From: CAVYVZ01 sp963772065
GTDB taxonomy: Bacteria > Acidobacteriota > Vicinamibacteria > Vicinamibacterales > UBA2999
DNA length: 64,000 nucleotides
NCBI GenBank assembly: GCA_963772065.1
Contig: CAVYVZ010000011.1
Span: 17,350 to 81,349, forward strand
Direction of reading: 5' to 3'
Made by a program: the position numbers and the translations under genes. Positions 1 to 8,658 of the stretch are shown here, in pieces; within the stretch, counting starts at the first letter, position 1, and each line of letters begins with the position of its first letter. Below the pieces are notes generated by a model that was not told the DNA's origin, searched no databases, and saw only the letters and a program-made list of their open reading frames with translations.

Positions 1-4
1 TGGC

Positions 5-1213
5 GTGACCGTGAGCCGCCTTTTCCGGGCGATGCGCCGGGCCGATCGTGCGATCGATCATCTGACCGAAGCGCGCCGCCGGGTCCTCATCGAAGTGCGC
101 AGCCCGATGAATCTCGAGGTGCTGCGTCCGATCTGGTCCACGCTGGCGGAGGATCCCCGCATCGAGCTCAGCTTCACCGCCGAAGAGGATGCGTGGGTGC
201 GGCCGTCGCTGGCGGCGGCAGGCCTCGCCGCGCGGATGGTCGCGCAGACCCGCGCCACGTGGCAGCGATTCGACCTGGCGTGCAACGCCGACCCGTGGAA
301 CGCGCTGCCGCTCAAACGCTGCTGGAAGCGCGTCAACTTCTTCCATGGCGTCGCGGGCAAGTACGACCTGGACGATGCGAGAACCATCGGGGAGAAGGTC
401 CGCTTCGACACCTACGACTGCGTGATGTTCGCGAACGACGACCGGCTGCGGCGGTACGTCGAGGGCGGCGCCGTGCCCGCCGACCGTGCCGCCTTGATCG
501 GTTTTCCGAAGATCGACGACCTCGTGAACGGCCGGTGGAGCGCTGCCGCCGTGCGAGCCGAGCTCGGACTCGACCCGTCGGCTCAAACGGTGTTGTACGC
601 CCCAACCTTCTCCCCCGCGTCCTCTCTCCACATCGCGGGCGAACGAATCATCGAGGCGCTGCTCGGAACCGGCCGCAATGTGATCGTCAAGCTCCACGAG
701 CGTTCCACCGTGCCGCACCCGAAGTACACCGACGGCGTGGACTGGCCGGCGCGTCTCGGCCGCTTCCTCGCCGAGCCCGGGTACGCGTACGCAACCGGCG
801 CGCACGTCGGTCCCTACCTGGCGGCGGCAGATGCGCTCATCACGGATCACAGCACGGTCGGGTTCGAGTTCGCGCTGCTCGATCGCCCCCTCATCGTGTT
901 CGATGCGCCCGATCTGCTGCATTTCGCCCGGATCAACCCCGAGAAATGGCACCAGCTGCGAGCGATGGCGGACGTCGTTCAACGCCCCGGGGATTTGCCG
1001 GAGCTGCTGTCACACGCGCTCGCGTCACCCAGGCGACACGCCGCGGCGCGTCGCGCCACGGCCCAGGCGCTCTTCGCGCATGCGGGGCACGCCACCGGAC
1101 GAGCGCTGCAGGTCGTGTACGACCTGATTGAGCTTCCGCCGGCGCCGTGGCCGCGAGAGGTGTGGAAGGAAGCAACCCGGGTCCAGGACGCCCGCGACGA
1201 GGTTCGCGCGTGA
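5..1213 (+). CDS. CDP-glycerol glycerophosphotransferase-like protein
   Basis: Predicted TagB/TagF-type transferase (about 402 aa), a family that moves a polyol-phosphate from a CDP-activated donor onto a cell-surface glycan. Seen: NFFHGVAGKYD near residue 112, YAPTFSP near 199, VIVKLHERS near 226 and ADALITDHSTVGFEFALLD near 277. This is the usual order of the C-terminal GT-B-like domain, where the H of KLHE and the TDHSS-like motif bind donor phosphates. There is no signal peptide. The GTG start lies only 5 bases into the window, so the true start could be upstream. Its stop overlaps the start of the following GT2 gene, which implies one transcription unit. The substrate is unknown; in a Gram-negative exopolysaccharide locus the likely role is decoration with glycerol-phosphate or a similar group. 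Confidence 0.75.
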   Translation: MTVSRLFRAMRRADRAIDHLTEARRRVLIEVRSPMNLEVLRPIWSTLAEDPRIELSFTAEEDAWVRPSLAAAGLAARMVAQTRATWQRFDLACNADPWNALPLKRCWKRVNFFHGVAGKYDLDDARTIGEKVRFDTYDCVMFANDDRLRRYVEGGAVPADRAALIGFPKIDDLVNGRWSAAAVRAELGLDPSAQTVLYAPTFSPASSLHIAGERIIEALLGTGRNVIVKLHERSTVPHPKYTDGVDWPARLGRFLAEPGYAYATGAHVGPYLAAADALITDHSTVGFEFALLDRPLIVFDAPDLLHFARINPEKWHQLRAMADVVQRPGDLPELLSHALASPRRHAAARRATAQALFAHAGHATGRALQVVYDLIELPPAPWPREVWKEATRVQDARDEVRA

Positions 1214-2233
1214 AGTACTCGATCGTGATTCCGACGCACAACCGGGCGGGAGAGCTTCAGGACACGCTCGCGTGCCTGACATCGCTCACCTGCGGCCAGC
1301 CCTGGGAAACCATCGTCGTCGACAACAACTGCACCGACGACACGCCGGGAGTCGTTCGTGCGGCGGCCACGCGGTTCCCGGCTCCTCTCCGCTACGCCTT
1401 CGAGCCGGTGCCCGGCCGATCGGCCGCGTTGAACGCGGGGATTGCCCGCGCCGCAGGCGCGATCATCGTGACGATTGACGACGATGTGCGCGTCGAACCG
1501 GACTATCTGGATCATGTCGGACGCGCCTTCGAGACCCACCGGTGCGACTTCATCGGCGGACGCGTGGTGCCGCTCTGGCGGGGACAGCGACCGCAGTGGC
1601 TGCCCGAGCATCGCAGCCGACACTGGGCGGTCATCGCGCTCGTCGATGAAGGGCCAGACCCGTTCGAGTGGACCACGATGCTGCCGATTGGCGCGAACAT
1701 GGCGTTTACGCGGCGGGCGTCTGAGAATCGTCGGTCCCTGGAACAACATCGTCGGAAGGAAGCCCGGGACGCTCCTCGGCCAGGAAGTGCGCGAGTGGTG
1801 CCTGCGCGCCCGCGAGAAGGGGCTGCGCGGCTACTATGCGCCGGCGGCTCTCGTCCGGCACGTCATTCATGCGGACAGGTTGAGCAAGACCTACTTCCGG
1901 CGCTGGTTCTACTGGCGGGGGATCAGCCGCGCGCTGATGTATCAGCAGCACGGGCTCGACATGGAGAACCCGCAGAGGAAGACCCTCGATTTCGCCAGCG
2001 TGCCGCACGTCGCCGGTGTCCCCCGGTACCTGTATCGCACCGCGGCCGCCACCTTCGCGCACGTCGTCGCCGCGCGCCTGCGAGGCCACGAGACGCTGGC
2101 CTTCGAGCAGGAACTGCTCCTCTGGATGTACGCGGGCATCGCGCGTCAGCGATGGAAGGATCGCGCGACGCCGTTTGCGTGGACGACTCGAGGGTCCACG
2201 TCGACGACCGAAGGGGTCAGGTCATGGGTGTGA
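1210..2233 (+). CDS. Family 2 glycosyltransferase, frameshifted
   Basis: GT-A inverting glycosyltransferase. The N-terminal part reads KYSIVIPTHNRAGEL, then VVDNNCTDDTP and the DXD-like TIDDDVRVEPDYL, the nucleotide-sugar/metal site. The frame breaks near 1710-1722, after ANMAFTRRA. It resumes one frame over as RIVGPWNNIVGRKPGTLLG and runs through a C-terminal helical part with VRHVIHADRLSKTYF to the TGA at 2233. One extra base (or two missing) restores a single protein of about 340 aa. This is one of the few indels outside the last 10 kb that is not at a GTAC site. The GTG start overlaps the stop of the upstream gene (GTGA). Downstream it overlaps the methyltransferase by 10 bp, so the three genes are translationally coupled. 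Confidence 0.78.
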
Positions 2234-2997
2234 TCGGCGGTGCACTCGGCTATCGGATCCTGAACCGCCTCTGCCCGACCGGCGACAGCGGCTACATGAC
2301 GGGCGCGGCGTACCGGAACAAGAGCAAGCTCGCCACGATGCTCGGCGCATCGCTTGCCGATCGCATCCGCGGCAAGGTGGTCATCGACTTCGGCTGCGGG
2401 CCCGGCGCGGAGGCGATTGAAATGGCGCGCTTCGGCGCGCGCCGGGTTGTCGGGGTTGACATCAACGAGAAGTGGCTTACGATGGCTCGGGCGGCTGCGG
2501 AAGAAGCGGGCGTCAGCGACCGCTGCGTGTTCTGCACCACGCCGACGGAGCCGGCTGACCTCATTGTCTCGCTGGACTCTTTCGAGCACTTCGCCGACCC
2601 CGCGGCCATCCTCCGTCTCATGGCCGCTTACCTGCGGCGCGATGGTGAAGCCCTCGTGTCGTTCGGCCCCACGTGGTACCACCCACTCGGCGGGCATACG
2701 TTTTCGGTGTTTCCGTGGGCGCATCTCATTTTCACGGAGGAGGCGCTGCTGCGCTGGCGCAGGAACTTTCATCCACGGCAGACCGCCACGAGGATTACGG
2801 ACTGCGGCTTGAACAAGATGACGATCGGACGCTTCGAGCGGCTCGTCGAAGACAGTCCGTTCCACTTCGCGGATTTCGAGGCACGGCCGATTTCACGTCT
2901 GCGCCGGCTCGCCACGCCCATCACGCGGGAGTTCGTCACATCCGTCGTCATCTGCCGACTGGTCCTCGAATCATCTCAACAGTACACGGCGGCGTAA
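2224..2997 (+). CDS. Class I SAM-dependent methyltransferase
   Basis: About 257 aa. Motif I (VVIDFGCGPGAEAIEMA, about residue 57) and the acidic strand-2 residue in VVGVDIN mark the S-adenosylmethionine site. LIVSLDSFEHFADP is the usual post-motif III stretch, and a GEALVSFGPTWYHPLGGH loop follows. No membrane segment is visible. The ATG at 2224 lies inside the end of the GT2 gene. The position at the end of a glycosyltransferase operon suggests O- or C-methylation of a sugar or polysaccharide end, but the substrate cannot be read from the sequence. Confidence 0.75.
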   Translation: MGVIGGALGYRILNRLCPTGDSGYMTGAAYRNKSKLATMLGASLADRIRGKVVIDFGCGPGAEAIEMARFGARRVVGVDINEKWLTMARAAAEEAGVSDRCVFCTTPTEPADLIVSLDSFEHFADPAAILRLMAAYLRRDGEALVSFGPTWYHPLGGHTFSVFPWAHLIFTEEALLRWRRNFHPRQTATRITDCGLNKMTIGRFERLVEDSPFHFADFEARPISRLRRLATPITREFVTSVVICRLVLESSQQYTAA

Positions 2998-3129
2998 GCA
3001 TTCCCATATCGAATACTCCAGTGCCGCCCGAAGAAGACTCTTTGCCATTTACGGAAACGGCGACGACAACGGCTGACATGAAAACGCGTCCATACCGGAT
3101 GTTTACCAATGTTCTTCCACCTGATCGGG

Positions 3130-3145
3130 TGGCATCAAGCTCGCA
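3130..3145 (+). promoter_or_regulatory. Possible sigma-54 promoter upstream of the PLD gene
   Basis: TGGCAT-N5-TCGCA has the invariant GG (3131-3132) and GC (3143-3144) at the spacing used by RpoN. It departs from consensus at two positions, so it is weaker than the sites at 9914, 10091 and 15826. A transcription start near 3155 would give a leader of about 43 nt for the gene at 3198. The rest of the 2998-3197 spacer shows nothing else recognisable. Confidence 0.35.
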
Positions 3146-3197
3146 GCGTGCGTCCGGAGCCCAGCTGGGCCGCAATCGTCGGAGGAGTTACTCCAGC

Positions 3198-5759
3198 ATG
3201 TGGAAAATGCCGCGCACGGCCGCCCTTTTTCTGTTCGTCGTCGGCTTCTTGACGTCAGCGGTACCTGCCCGCGCGCAGGTGGTTTCGCAGGAGTGGCTGT
3301 GCGATTCCTCGAACGAGGATTGTCGCCAGACGCTCATCAACCTGATTCGCGCCGAGACGATCGGCATCGATGTCGGCTTCTGGTTCATGGAGGATTCGCG
3401 GTATGCGAACGAGCTGATCGCACGCTGGCAGGCTGGCGTTCCGGTTCGCGTGCTCGTGGATCCCAAGGCCAGCGCGAGCTACCCGCTCAACGTGAACCAG
3501 CTGAACCTGCTGAAGAACGCCGGCATCCCGATGCGCCAGCCGATCAGCCGGTACTTCCACTGGAAGACGATGGTCTTCGCGGGCCAGAGCGTCGTGGAGA
3601 CCGGCAGCGCGAACTACTCGCCCACCGCGTTCGTGCCGATCGATCCGATGGTGAACTTCCAGGACGAGTCCATTCAGTTCACGAACGATCCGGTCGTCGT
3701 CAACAGCTTCAAGACGATGTTCGACTCAGTCTGGGTCAGCACGTACTGGAAGGAGTACGCGAACTCGCCCGGAACGCCTACGAGAACTTACCCGACGTAC
3801 ACACTCGATCCCAACCTGAACTTTCCGCCATCGCAGGATTTCGGCGCCCGCTCGGTGACACGGTACAACGCGGAGACCGCGGCCACCGGCGGCATCGACG
3901 TCAGCATGTACCGCATCACCGATACCCGCCATACCGACGCGATCCTGGCGGCGCATCAGCGCGGCGTCCCGATCCGGATGATCATCGAGCAGATCGAGTA
4001 CCGTCGGACGAGCCGTTACCTGCATTCCTACAACGTCGATCGCCTCATTGCGGCCGGCATTCCTGTTCGCCAGCGAAAGCACGAGGGCACGAATCATCAG
4101 AAGCTCACGCTGCTTCGCGGCCAGCAGATGGCCATCTTCGGGTCGCAGAACTGGTCGCACACGACCGGCCAGTACGAGCACAACTACTTCACGAAGAAGC
4201 CGGCGCTCTATCAGTGGATGAGCGACCTCTTCCTGCGCAAGTGGAACAGCACGTCCGAGACCGAGCCGTTCGTCCCATTGCCACCCGACGCCCCGGTGTA
4301 TTCGTCGCCGTCGTCCGGCGCAAGCATCCAGTCGGACACCGTCACGCTCAAGTGGAACGCCGGCTTCTGGGCCTACAAATACGACATCTACCTGGGCACG
4401 TCGCCGAGCAATCTTTCGCTGGTCGAGGGCGACGTCAACCTGGGCAACAGCATCACTGCAACGGACTACGTCGACTACACCCTCACCGGGTTGGCGCCTG
4501 ACACCACCTACTACTGGAAAATCGTGAGCAAGACGATGGCAAACCTGCCGGCGTCGGGCGCGGTGTGGAACTTCCGCACCGGTGCTCCCCCGGCGCCAGG
4601 GGGTGGTGACGTCGTGCTCTGGGCCTCCGAGGCGCCGGTGCGGGCAGGGCGCTGGGCCCTGACTGCCGACAGCACCGCCGCCGGCTTGTCGCGTATCGGC
4701 ACGACTGATGCGGGTGTGAAGGTGAGCACGGCGCTGGCAAGTCCCGCGGACTATTTCGAGATGTCGTTCGACGCACAGGCGGGCGTGCCGTATCGCCTGT
4801 GGCTGCGCGGCAAGGCGGTCAGCAACTCCTGGGCAAACGACTCCGCCTTCGTGCAGTTCTCCGACAGCGTGACGTCATCAGGATCGGCGACCTGGCGCAT
4901 CGGGACGACGTCGGCGACAGCGGTCACAATCGAAGACTGCACGAGCTGCGGGCTCGCAGCCTGGGGTTGGAATGACAATCTGACCACCAACGTGGCTGGC
5001 GCGCTCGGCCCGCTCGTGTACTTCGCGACGACGGGCGCACACACCGTTCGCGTGCAGTTGCGCGAGGACGGGCTGTCGCTCGATCAGATCGTTCTCTCGC
5101 AGTCCACTTTCCTGAACGCGGCGCCGGGGACGACGAAGAATGACGGGACCATCCTGCCGAAGCAAGGCGGCAGTGGTGGGCCTCCTCCACCGCCGCCACC
5201 GCCGCCACTTCCTGCCGGCTGGCTGGCGCAGGACGTCGGCGCCGTCGGCGTGACGGGATCGGCGAACCATAACAACGGTACGTTCACAGTTCAGGGCGGT
5301 GGCGCCGACGTGTGGGGCACGGCCGACGCGTTCCACTACGCGTACCGCACGTTCTCGGGCGACGGGACGATCACCGCGCGCGTGGCGTCGCTGAACGGAA
5401 CCCAGGCATGGACCAAGATCGGCGTGATGATCCGCGGCGCCACGACCGCCAGCGCCGCTCATGCGTTCATGGTCGTGTCGAAGGACAAGGGACTGGCGCT
5501 CCAGTACCGCCCGTCGAATGGGGCCGCGTCCCTCAGCATCTCGGGGGCCCCGCCGCCGACGACGGCGCCGCGATGGGTGCGGCTGACGCGCGCGGGCAAC
5601 GTGGTGACCGCCTTCGAGTCAGTGGACGGCGTCAACTGGACCACGGTAGGGAGCGCCACGATCTCGCTGCCGGCAACCGCGCTGTTCGGCCTGGTGGCTC
5701 ACAGTCACACGACGACGGCGCTGGCCACGGGAGTCTTCGATAACGTATCTGTCCCGTAG
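3198..5759 (+). CDS. Secreted two-domain PLD protein with FN3 and C-terminal lectin-like domains
   Basis: About 853 aa. A signal peptide (MWKMPRTAALFLFVVGFLT, cleavage after ARA) is followed by two phospholipase-D-type halves. The first has YFHWKTMVFAGQ and ETGSANYS near residues 115-140. The second has TNHQKLTLLRG and FGSQNWS near 295-320. H and K of the HKD signature are present in both, but the following acidic residue is not in the classical place, so catalysis needs testing. An FN3-like repeat with TGLAPDTTYYWKI follows, then a carbohydrate-binding-like domain with WLRGKA, a Pro-rich linker (nine prolines near 5190) and a C-terminal DUF1349/concanavalin-like domain. GGAGGAG about 11 nt upstream supports the ATG. 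The TAG stop lies inside the hairpin repeat at 5755-5897. The role is unclear; extracellular phosphodiesterase or nuclease are options. Confidence 0.75.
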   Translation: MWKMPRTAALFLFVVGFLTSAVPARAQVVSQEWLCDSSNEDCRQTLINLIRAETIGIDVGFWFMEDSRYANELIARWQAGVPVRVLVDPKASASYPLNVNQLNLLKNAGIPMRQPISRYFHWKTMVFAGQSVVETGSANYSPTAFVPIDPMVNFQDESIQFTNDPVVVNSFKTMFDSVWVSTYWKEYANSPGTPTRTYPTYTLDPNLNFPPSQDFGARSVTRYNAETAATGGIDVSMYRITDTRHTDAILAAHQRGVPIRMIIEQIEYRRTSRYLHSYNVDRLIAAGIPVRQRKHEGTNHQKLTLLRGQQMAIFGSQNWSHTTGQYEHNYFTKKPALYQWMSDLFLRKWNSTSETEPFVPLPPDAPVYSSPSSGASIQSDTVTLKWNAGFWAYKYDIYLGTSPSNLSLVEGDVNLGNSITATDYVDYTLTGLAPDTTYYWKIVSKTMANLPASGAVWNFRTGAPPAPGGGDVVLWASEAPVRAGRWALTADSTAAGLSRIGTTDAGVKVSTALASPADYFEMSFDAQAGVPYRLWLRGKAVSNSWANDSAFVQFSDSVTSSGSATWRIGTTSATAVTIEDCTSCGLAAWGWNDNLTTNVAGALGPLVYFATTGAHTVRVQLREDGLSLDQIVLSQSTFLNAAPGTTKNDGTILPKQGGSGGPPPPPPPPPLPAGWLAQDVGAVGVTGSANHNNGTFTVQGGGADVWGTADAFHYAYRTFSGDGTITARVASLNGTQAWTKIGVMIRGATTASAAHAFMVVSKDKGLALQYRPSNGAASLSISGAPPPTTAPRWVRLTRAGNVVTAFESVDGVNWTTVGSATISLPATALFGLVAHSHTTTALATGVFDNVSVP

Positions 5760-5897
5760 TCCGTAGTCCGTAGTCCATAGGCCGTAGGCGGTGGGCCGTG
5801 GTCCGCGTTCGTACTCGATCGACGAACCACGAGAAACGGACAACGAAGTACAAGTGGTTTGACGGACTACGGAATACGGCCTACGGACTACGAAGTG
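5755..5897. repeat. Hairpin of degenerate short tandem words between convergent genes
   Basis: The left part is built of TAGTCCG words repeated three times, grading into CCATAGGCCGTAGGCGG. The right part (about 5860-5897) is the inverse: GGACTACGG, AATACGGCC, TACGGACTACG. A core with GAACCACGAGAAACGG lies between. Both flanking genes converge on it and both take their TAG stop codon from an arm: 5757-5759 for the PLD gene and 5883-5881 for the deacetylase. An RNA hairpin could act as a bidirectional terminator, though no U-tract is present. It belongs to the same architectural family as the elements at 23996, 37098, 38061, 39564 and 40158. Confidence 0.75.
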
Positions 5898-6657
5898 CGA
5901 AGTGCCTGAGTGAGGTGTAAAGGCGGTTTCCGAGGAGCGCCTTTGCCGCGCCGAGGGCGTGCTCCCGGACCTGCAGGCCCGTGAGGCGATCGCCGCGGCA
6001 GAACGCCTCGAAGGTGCGCTGCGGCGTGTCGCGGAGCAGCGGACAGCGAGCCAGAGCGAACGCATCGCTCGACGGGCCGTTCACACCAATGCGGCTCGTC
6101 GCCATCGTTTCGTAGCCCGCATCCCGCGCAGCGTCGGCGACCCTTCGGGTGAAGCGGCCGCCGGGACACGAGAGATGCGTCACGGTCCGGCCGAGGACAT
6201 CTTCGATCTCGTGTTTGGAGTCGACGAGCTCGCGCCGCAGCGCGGCGGCATCGAGGTCGGGCAGAAACGCATGCGTTGCCGAATGCGAGCCGATCTCGAA
6301 TCCCGTACCTGACAGCTCGCGAAGGTCCTGCGGCCCGAGGAATCCCGCGCGGCGCCCGATCCAGCCCGACACCACATAGAACGTGGCCCCGAAGCCGCGC
6401 TCGAGGAGGCGTGGGGCCGCAACCAGCCAATCGCTCGCACAGCCATCGTCGAACGTGATCGCAACCTCGCCAGGAGCGTCGAAGGCGTGCGCATGCGCCC
6501 GACCGATGCTGACACCCCGAAAGCCTGCAGCAGCGATCCACGCGATCTGCCGCTCGAAGCGTGACTCGTCCAGAACGTAACGGACGTAACCGCGGTCGTC
6601 ATCGGCGAGCGGGCGCCCGCGACGCTCGATCTCGTGATACATCAACGCGGTCGTCAC
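5881..6657 (-). CDS. Polysaccharide deacetylase (carbohydrate esterase 4)
   Basis: About 258 aa, NodB-fold deacetylase that removes N- or O-acetyl groups from glycans. Seen: TTALMYHEIE at the start, VAITFDDGCASDW (motif 1, catalytic and metal Asp pair, about residue 70), GFEIGSHSATHAFLP (motif 2, the H-x3-H metal pair) and HLSCPGGRFTRRVADAA (motif 3-like). No signal peptide, so it may act in the cytoplasm, or the start is mis-set. The GTG start overlaps the TGA of the PHP gene (ATGTGA). The last codons LRSP and the TAG stop come from the arm of the hairpin repeat, so the original C-terminus may have been replaced. It is the last gene of the GT4-ATP-grasp-PHP-deacetylase operon. Confidence 0.83.
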   Translation of the reverse strand: MTTALMYHEIERRGRPLADDDRGYVRYVLDESRFERQIAWIAAAGFRGVSIGRAHAHAFDAPGEVAITFDDGCASDWLVAAPRLLERGFGATFYVVSGWIGRRAGFLGPQDLRELSGTGFEIGSHSATHAFLPDLDAAALRRELVDSKHEIEDVLGRTVTHLSCPGGRFTRRVADAARDAGYETMATSRIGVNGPSSDAFALARCPLLRDTPQRTFEAFCRGDRLTGLQVREHALGAAKALLGNRLYTSLRHFALRSP

Positions 6658-7448
6658 ATCACTCTCCGCGCGTGTGCCTTGAGGCGGGCCGGCACGTGGA
6701 GACCGAGACGATCGGCGGCGCCCTTCATCGTTCTCAGCACGGCGCGCAGACGATCCGACCGCCGGTGCGCGCGATCCATGTCGCGCAGCAGCGCCTCGGG
6801 CAGGGCGCCGTCCGACGGCAGGCGTGCGCCGTCTTTCTCGCCGTGAAACAGCCCCTGGCGGAGCGCCGCCAGCACGGCCTCGCGCGTTGGCGTGTCGGCG
6901 TCGACATGCACGACGAGACCGCGATGCTGCGTTCTCCAATGCAGGTCCTGGCCATAGAAGGCTCGCAGGTCCGGCCGGCGCGCCTGCAGGCGCCGGACGA
7001 GCGCGAACGTTTCGGGACGCGGCGCATAGCGGCCGTCGTACTTCGAGTTCCAGACCTCCACGCCCTGCGGCAACACCGCGAACCCGCCGATCCACTCGAA
7101 ATGGGCGTCCTTCGGGTGGGCGATCACCGAGACGCCACCGCATGCCTCGATGTGCGCGATCACGGCGGACGGCTCCAGCGCGTCCACCAGGCGCGTGACG
7201 CCGTAGCCCACGACGTGCATCCGCTCGACGCAGGGAAACTCCAGGCCGGCGATGAACCGGAACCGATCGTCCGACAACGCCGCGCATTCCCGGACGTAGG
7301 CGTCGAGCTGCGCCTCGTCGAACGAGTCGGCATGATCGGTCACGCAGGCGAAGCGGCAGCCGTCGGCGAGGTAGACGTCTCGCAGCTCGCCGAGCGTGAA
7401 CTCGCCGTCGGAGTACGTGCTATGGATGTGCAGCGCGCCTTTGAGCAT
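6654..7448 (-). CDS. PHP-domain metal-dependent phosphoesterase
   Basis: About 264 aa. The PHP signature is complete at the N-terminus: LKGALHIHSTYSDGEFTLGE (H-x-H motif), FACVTDHADSFDE, FIAGLEFPC, then VSVIAHPKDAHFEWIGG and GVEVWNSKYDGRYAPRP. These histidines and acids form the trinuclear metal site that hydrolyses phosphate esters. The ATG at 7448 was preferred because the HIHS motif must be within the first ten residues; it overlaps the end of the ATP-grasp gene by 29 bp. The 3' end overlaps the deacetylase start. Its substrate is unknown, possibly a phosphorylated sugar intermediate of the exopolysaccharide pathway. Confidence 0.82.
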   Translation of the reverse strand: MLKGALHIHSTYSDGEFTLGELRDVYLADGCRFACVTDHADSFDEAQLDAYVRECAALSDDRFRFIAGLEFPCVERMHVVGYGVTRLVDALEPSAVIAHIEACGGVSVIAHPKDAHFEWIGGFAVLPQGVEVWNSKYDGRYAPRPETFALVRRLQARRPDLRAFYGQDLHWRTQHRGLVVHVDADTPTREAVLAALRQGLFHGEKDGARLPSDGALPEALLRDMDRAHRRSDRLRAVLRTMKGAADRLGLHVPARLKAHARRVM

Positions 7449-8658
7449 CGAAGGTGCTTCGTGACATGTGGCCCGGCAGCTTCCGCAACAGGAAGTGAAG
7501 CCAGTCGCCGAGCTCCGGCAGCGGATCGGACCACCAGAAGTTATCGTGGACCGTTCCACGCCGCGGCGTCACGAAGGCCGCGAGCGTGGCGAGACGGCCC
7601 GGGAAACGCGCCGGGAACCCGGCCGGCGCACCGCGCCACACCTGGAGGAGATGCCGCAGATCGCCGAGCCACCAGCGGCACCGCACGCCGGCTCGATATG
7701 GCAGCGGCGTCGTAACGTTGCCCGAGGTGCCGAGCTCGACGAGATATCGCGGAAAGTCCACACCAGCGGCAATGGCGAGCGGCAGCGAATTCCAGAAGCG
7801 TCCGTTCACCTCGAGGAAGACCGGCGTGCCGTCGGGTCTGACTCGAAACTCCACCATGGCGACGCCCTGCCATTCGAGCGCCGCCAGCAGCCGGCGCGAT
7901 GCATCACCCATCGTTGGATCGAGCGGGATGCTCTCGCGCACGGCGCTGCCCGAGCCGGTCGGACGGACGTCGCGGATCCGCCGGTGCGCGAATTCCACGA
8001 TGGGCGTGCCATGACGAACGAGGGCAAAGTATCCGGCACCCGACCCGATCACGAATTCCTGCACGAGCACGGCGCGTGCACGGCTGCTGGTCGTACGCCA
8101 CGCCTCGAGGAACCCAGCGGGATCCATCGCATAGGCCGGCGCCCCTGTGGACCGCACGGTCCGGTCGCCTGCCTCGTGCGACATCGCCGGCTTGAGCACG
8201 ACAGGGTACGGCAGCTCTTCGGAGAGCCGCCTCGCCTCCACCGGATCGTCGCCCATCGTCCAGGTGCGCGGAACGGAAATGCCGAGCGAGCGCGCGAGGC
8301 TCGTCGTGTGATCCTTGCTGCACGCCTCGCGGACGCGATCGTGCGCCGGCGCGACGAAGATTCCCCCGGCTTCCGAGAGTTTCTGTCGCTCGCGCGACAG
8401 CGGCAGCAGCGTCCGCTCGGTCATCGGCATCACGAACGCGCCGCCGCAGTCGCGGGTGACCCGCGCCACGCACGCGACGAAGCGATCGACATCGGACTCC
8501 GGGGACGTGTACGCGAACGAGGCGGCCGCGTAACGCGACCACCCCGCTTTCGACCACAACGTCTCGGCGCCGACCACTACGCGGTGGCCGGCGCGCGCAA
8601 GCGATCTGACGGCGGCCACCGCCTGATTCTCGTTTCCGTCGAGCACGAGGATCGTCAT
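7420..8658 (-). CDS. ATP-grasp ligase-like protein
   Basis: About 412 aa. The N-terminus is Rossmann-like (MTILVLDGNENQAVAAVRSL). The ATP-grasp core shows CSKDHTTSLARSLGI, YPVVLKPAMSHEAGD (nucleotide-binding Lys), VLVQEFVIGSGAGYFAL (large loop) and VFLEVNGRFWNSLPLAIAAG (metal-binding E-x-N). Members of this carbamoyl-phosphate-synthase-like group activate a carboxylate through an acyl-phosphate and join it to an amine or thiol. The partners here are unknown. The start overlaps the GT4 stop by 4 bp (ATGA-type coupling). Together with the PHP and deacetylase genes it forms a three-gene enzyme module for modifying a glycan or its precursor. Confidence 0.75.
   Translation of the reverse strand: MTILVLDGNENQAVAAVRSLARAGHRVVVGAETLWSKAGWSRYAAASFAYTSPESDVDRFVACVARVTRDCGGAFVMPMTERTLLPLSRERQKLSEAGGIFVAPAHDRVREACSKDHTTSLARSLGISVPRTWTMGDDPVEARRLSEELPYPVVLKPAMSHEAGDRTVRSTGAPAYAMDPAGFLEAWRTTSSRARAVLVQEFVIGSGAGYFALVRHGTPIVEFAHRRIRDVRPTGSGSAVRESIPLDPTMGDASRRLLAALEWQGVAMVEFRVRPDGTPVFLEVNGRFWNSLPLAIAAGVDFPRYLVELGTSGNVTTPLPYRAGVRCRWWLGDLRHLLQVWRGAPAGFPARFPGRLATLAAFVTPRRGTVHDNFWWSDPLPELGDWLHFLLRKLPGHMSRSTFDAQRRAAHP

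Noticed and set aside
1147..2997. Glycosyltransferase-methyltransferase fusion protein
   Set aside because: The two are in the same frame only because the glycosyltransferase is frameshifted. Its other half ends at 2233, overlapping a good methyltransferase start at 2224.
5755..5897. Insertion sequence remnant
   Set aside because: No transposase fragment and no terminal inverted repeat with target duplication; the inversion is between arrays of short words.
6561..7715. Open frame opposite the deacetylase and PHP genes
   Set aside because: Shadow frame. The opposite strand has complete catalytic motifs and overlapping start and stop codons.
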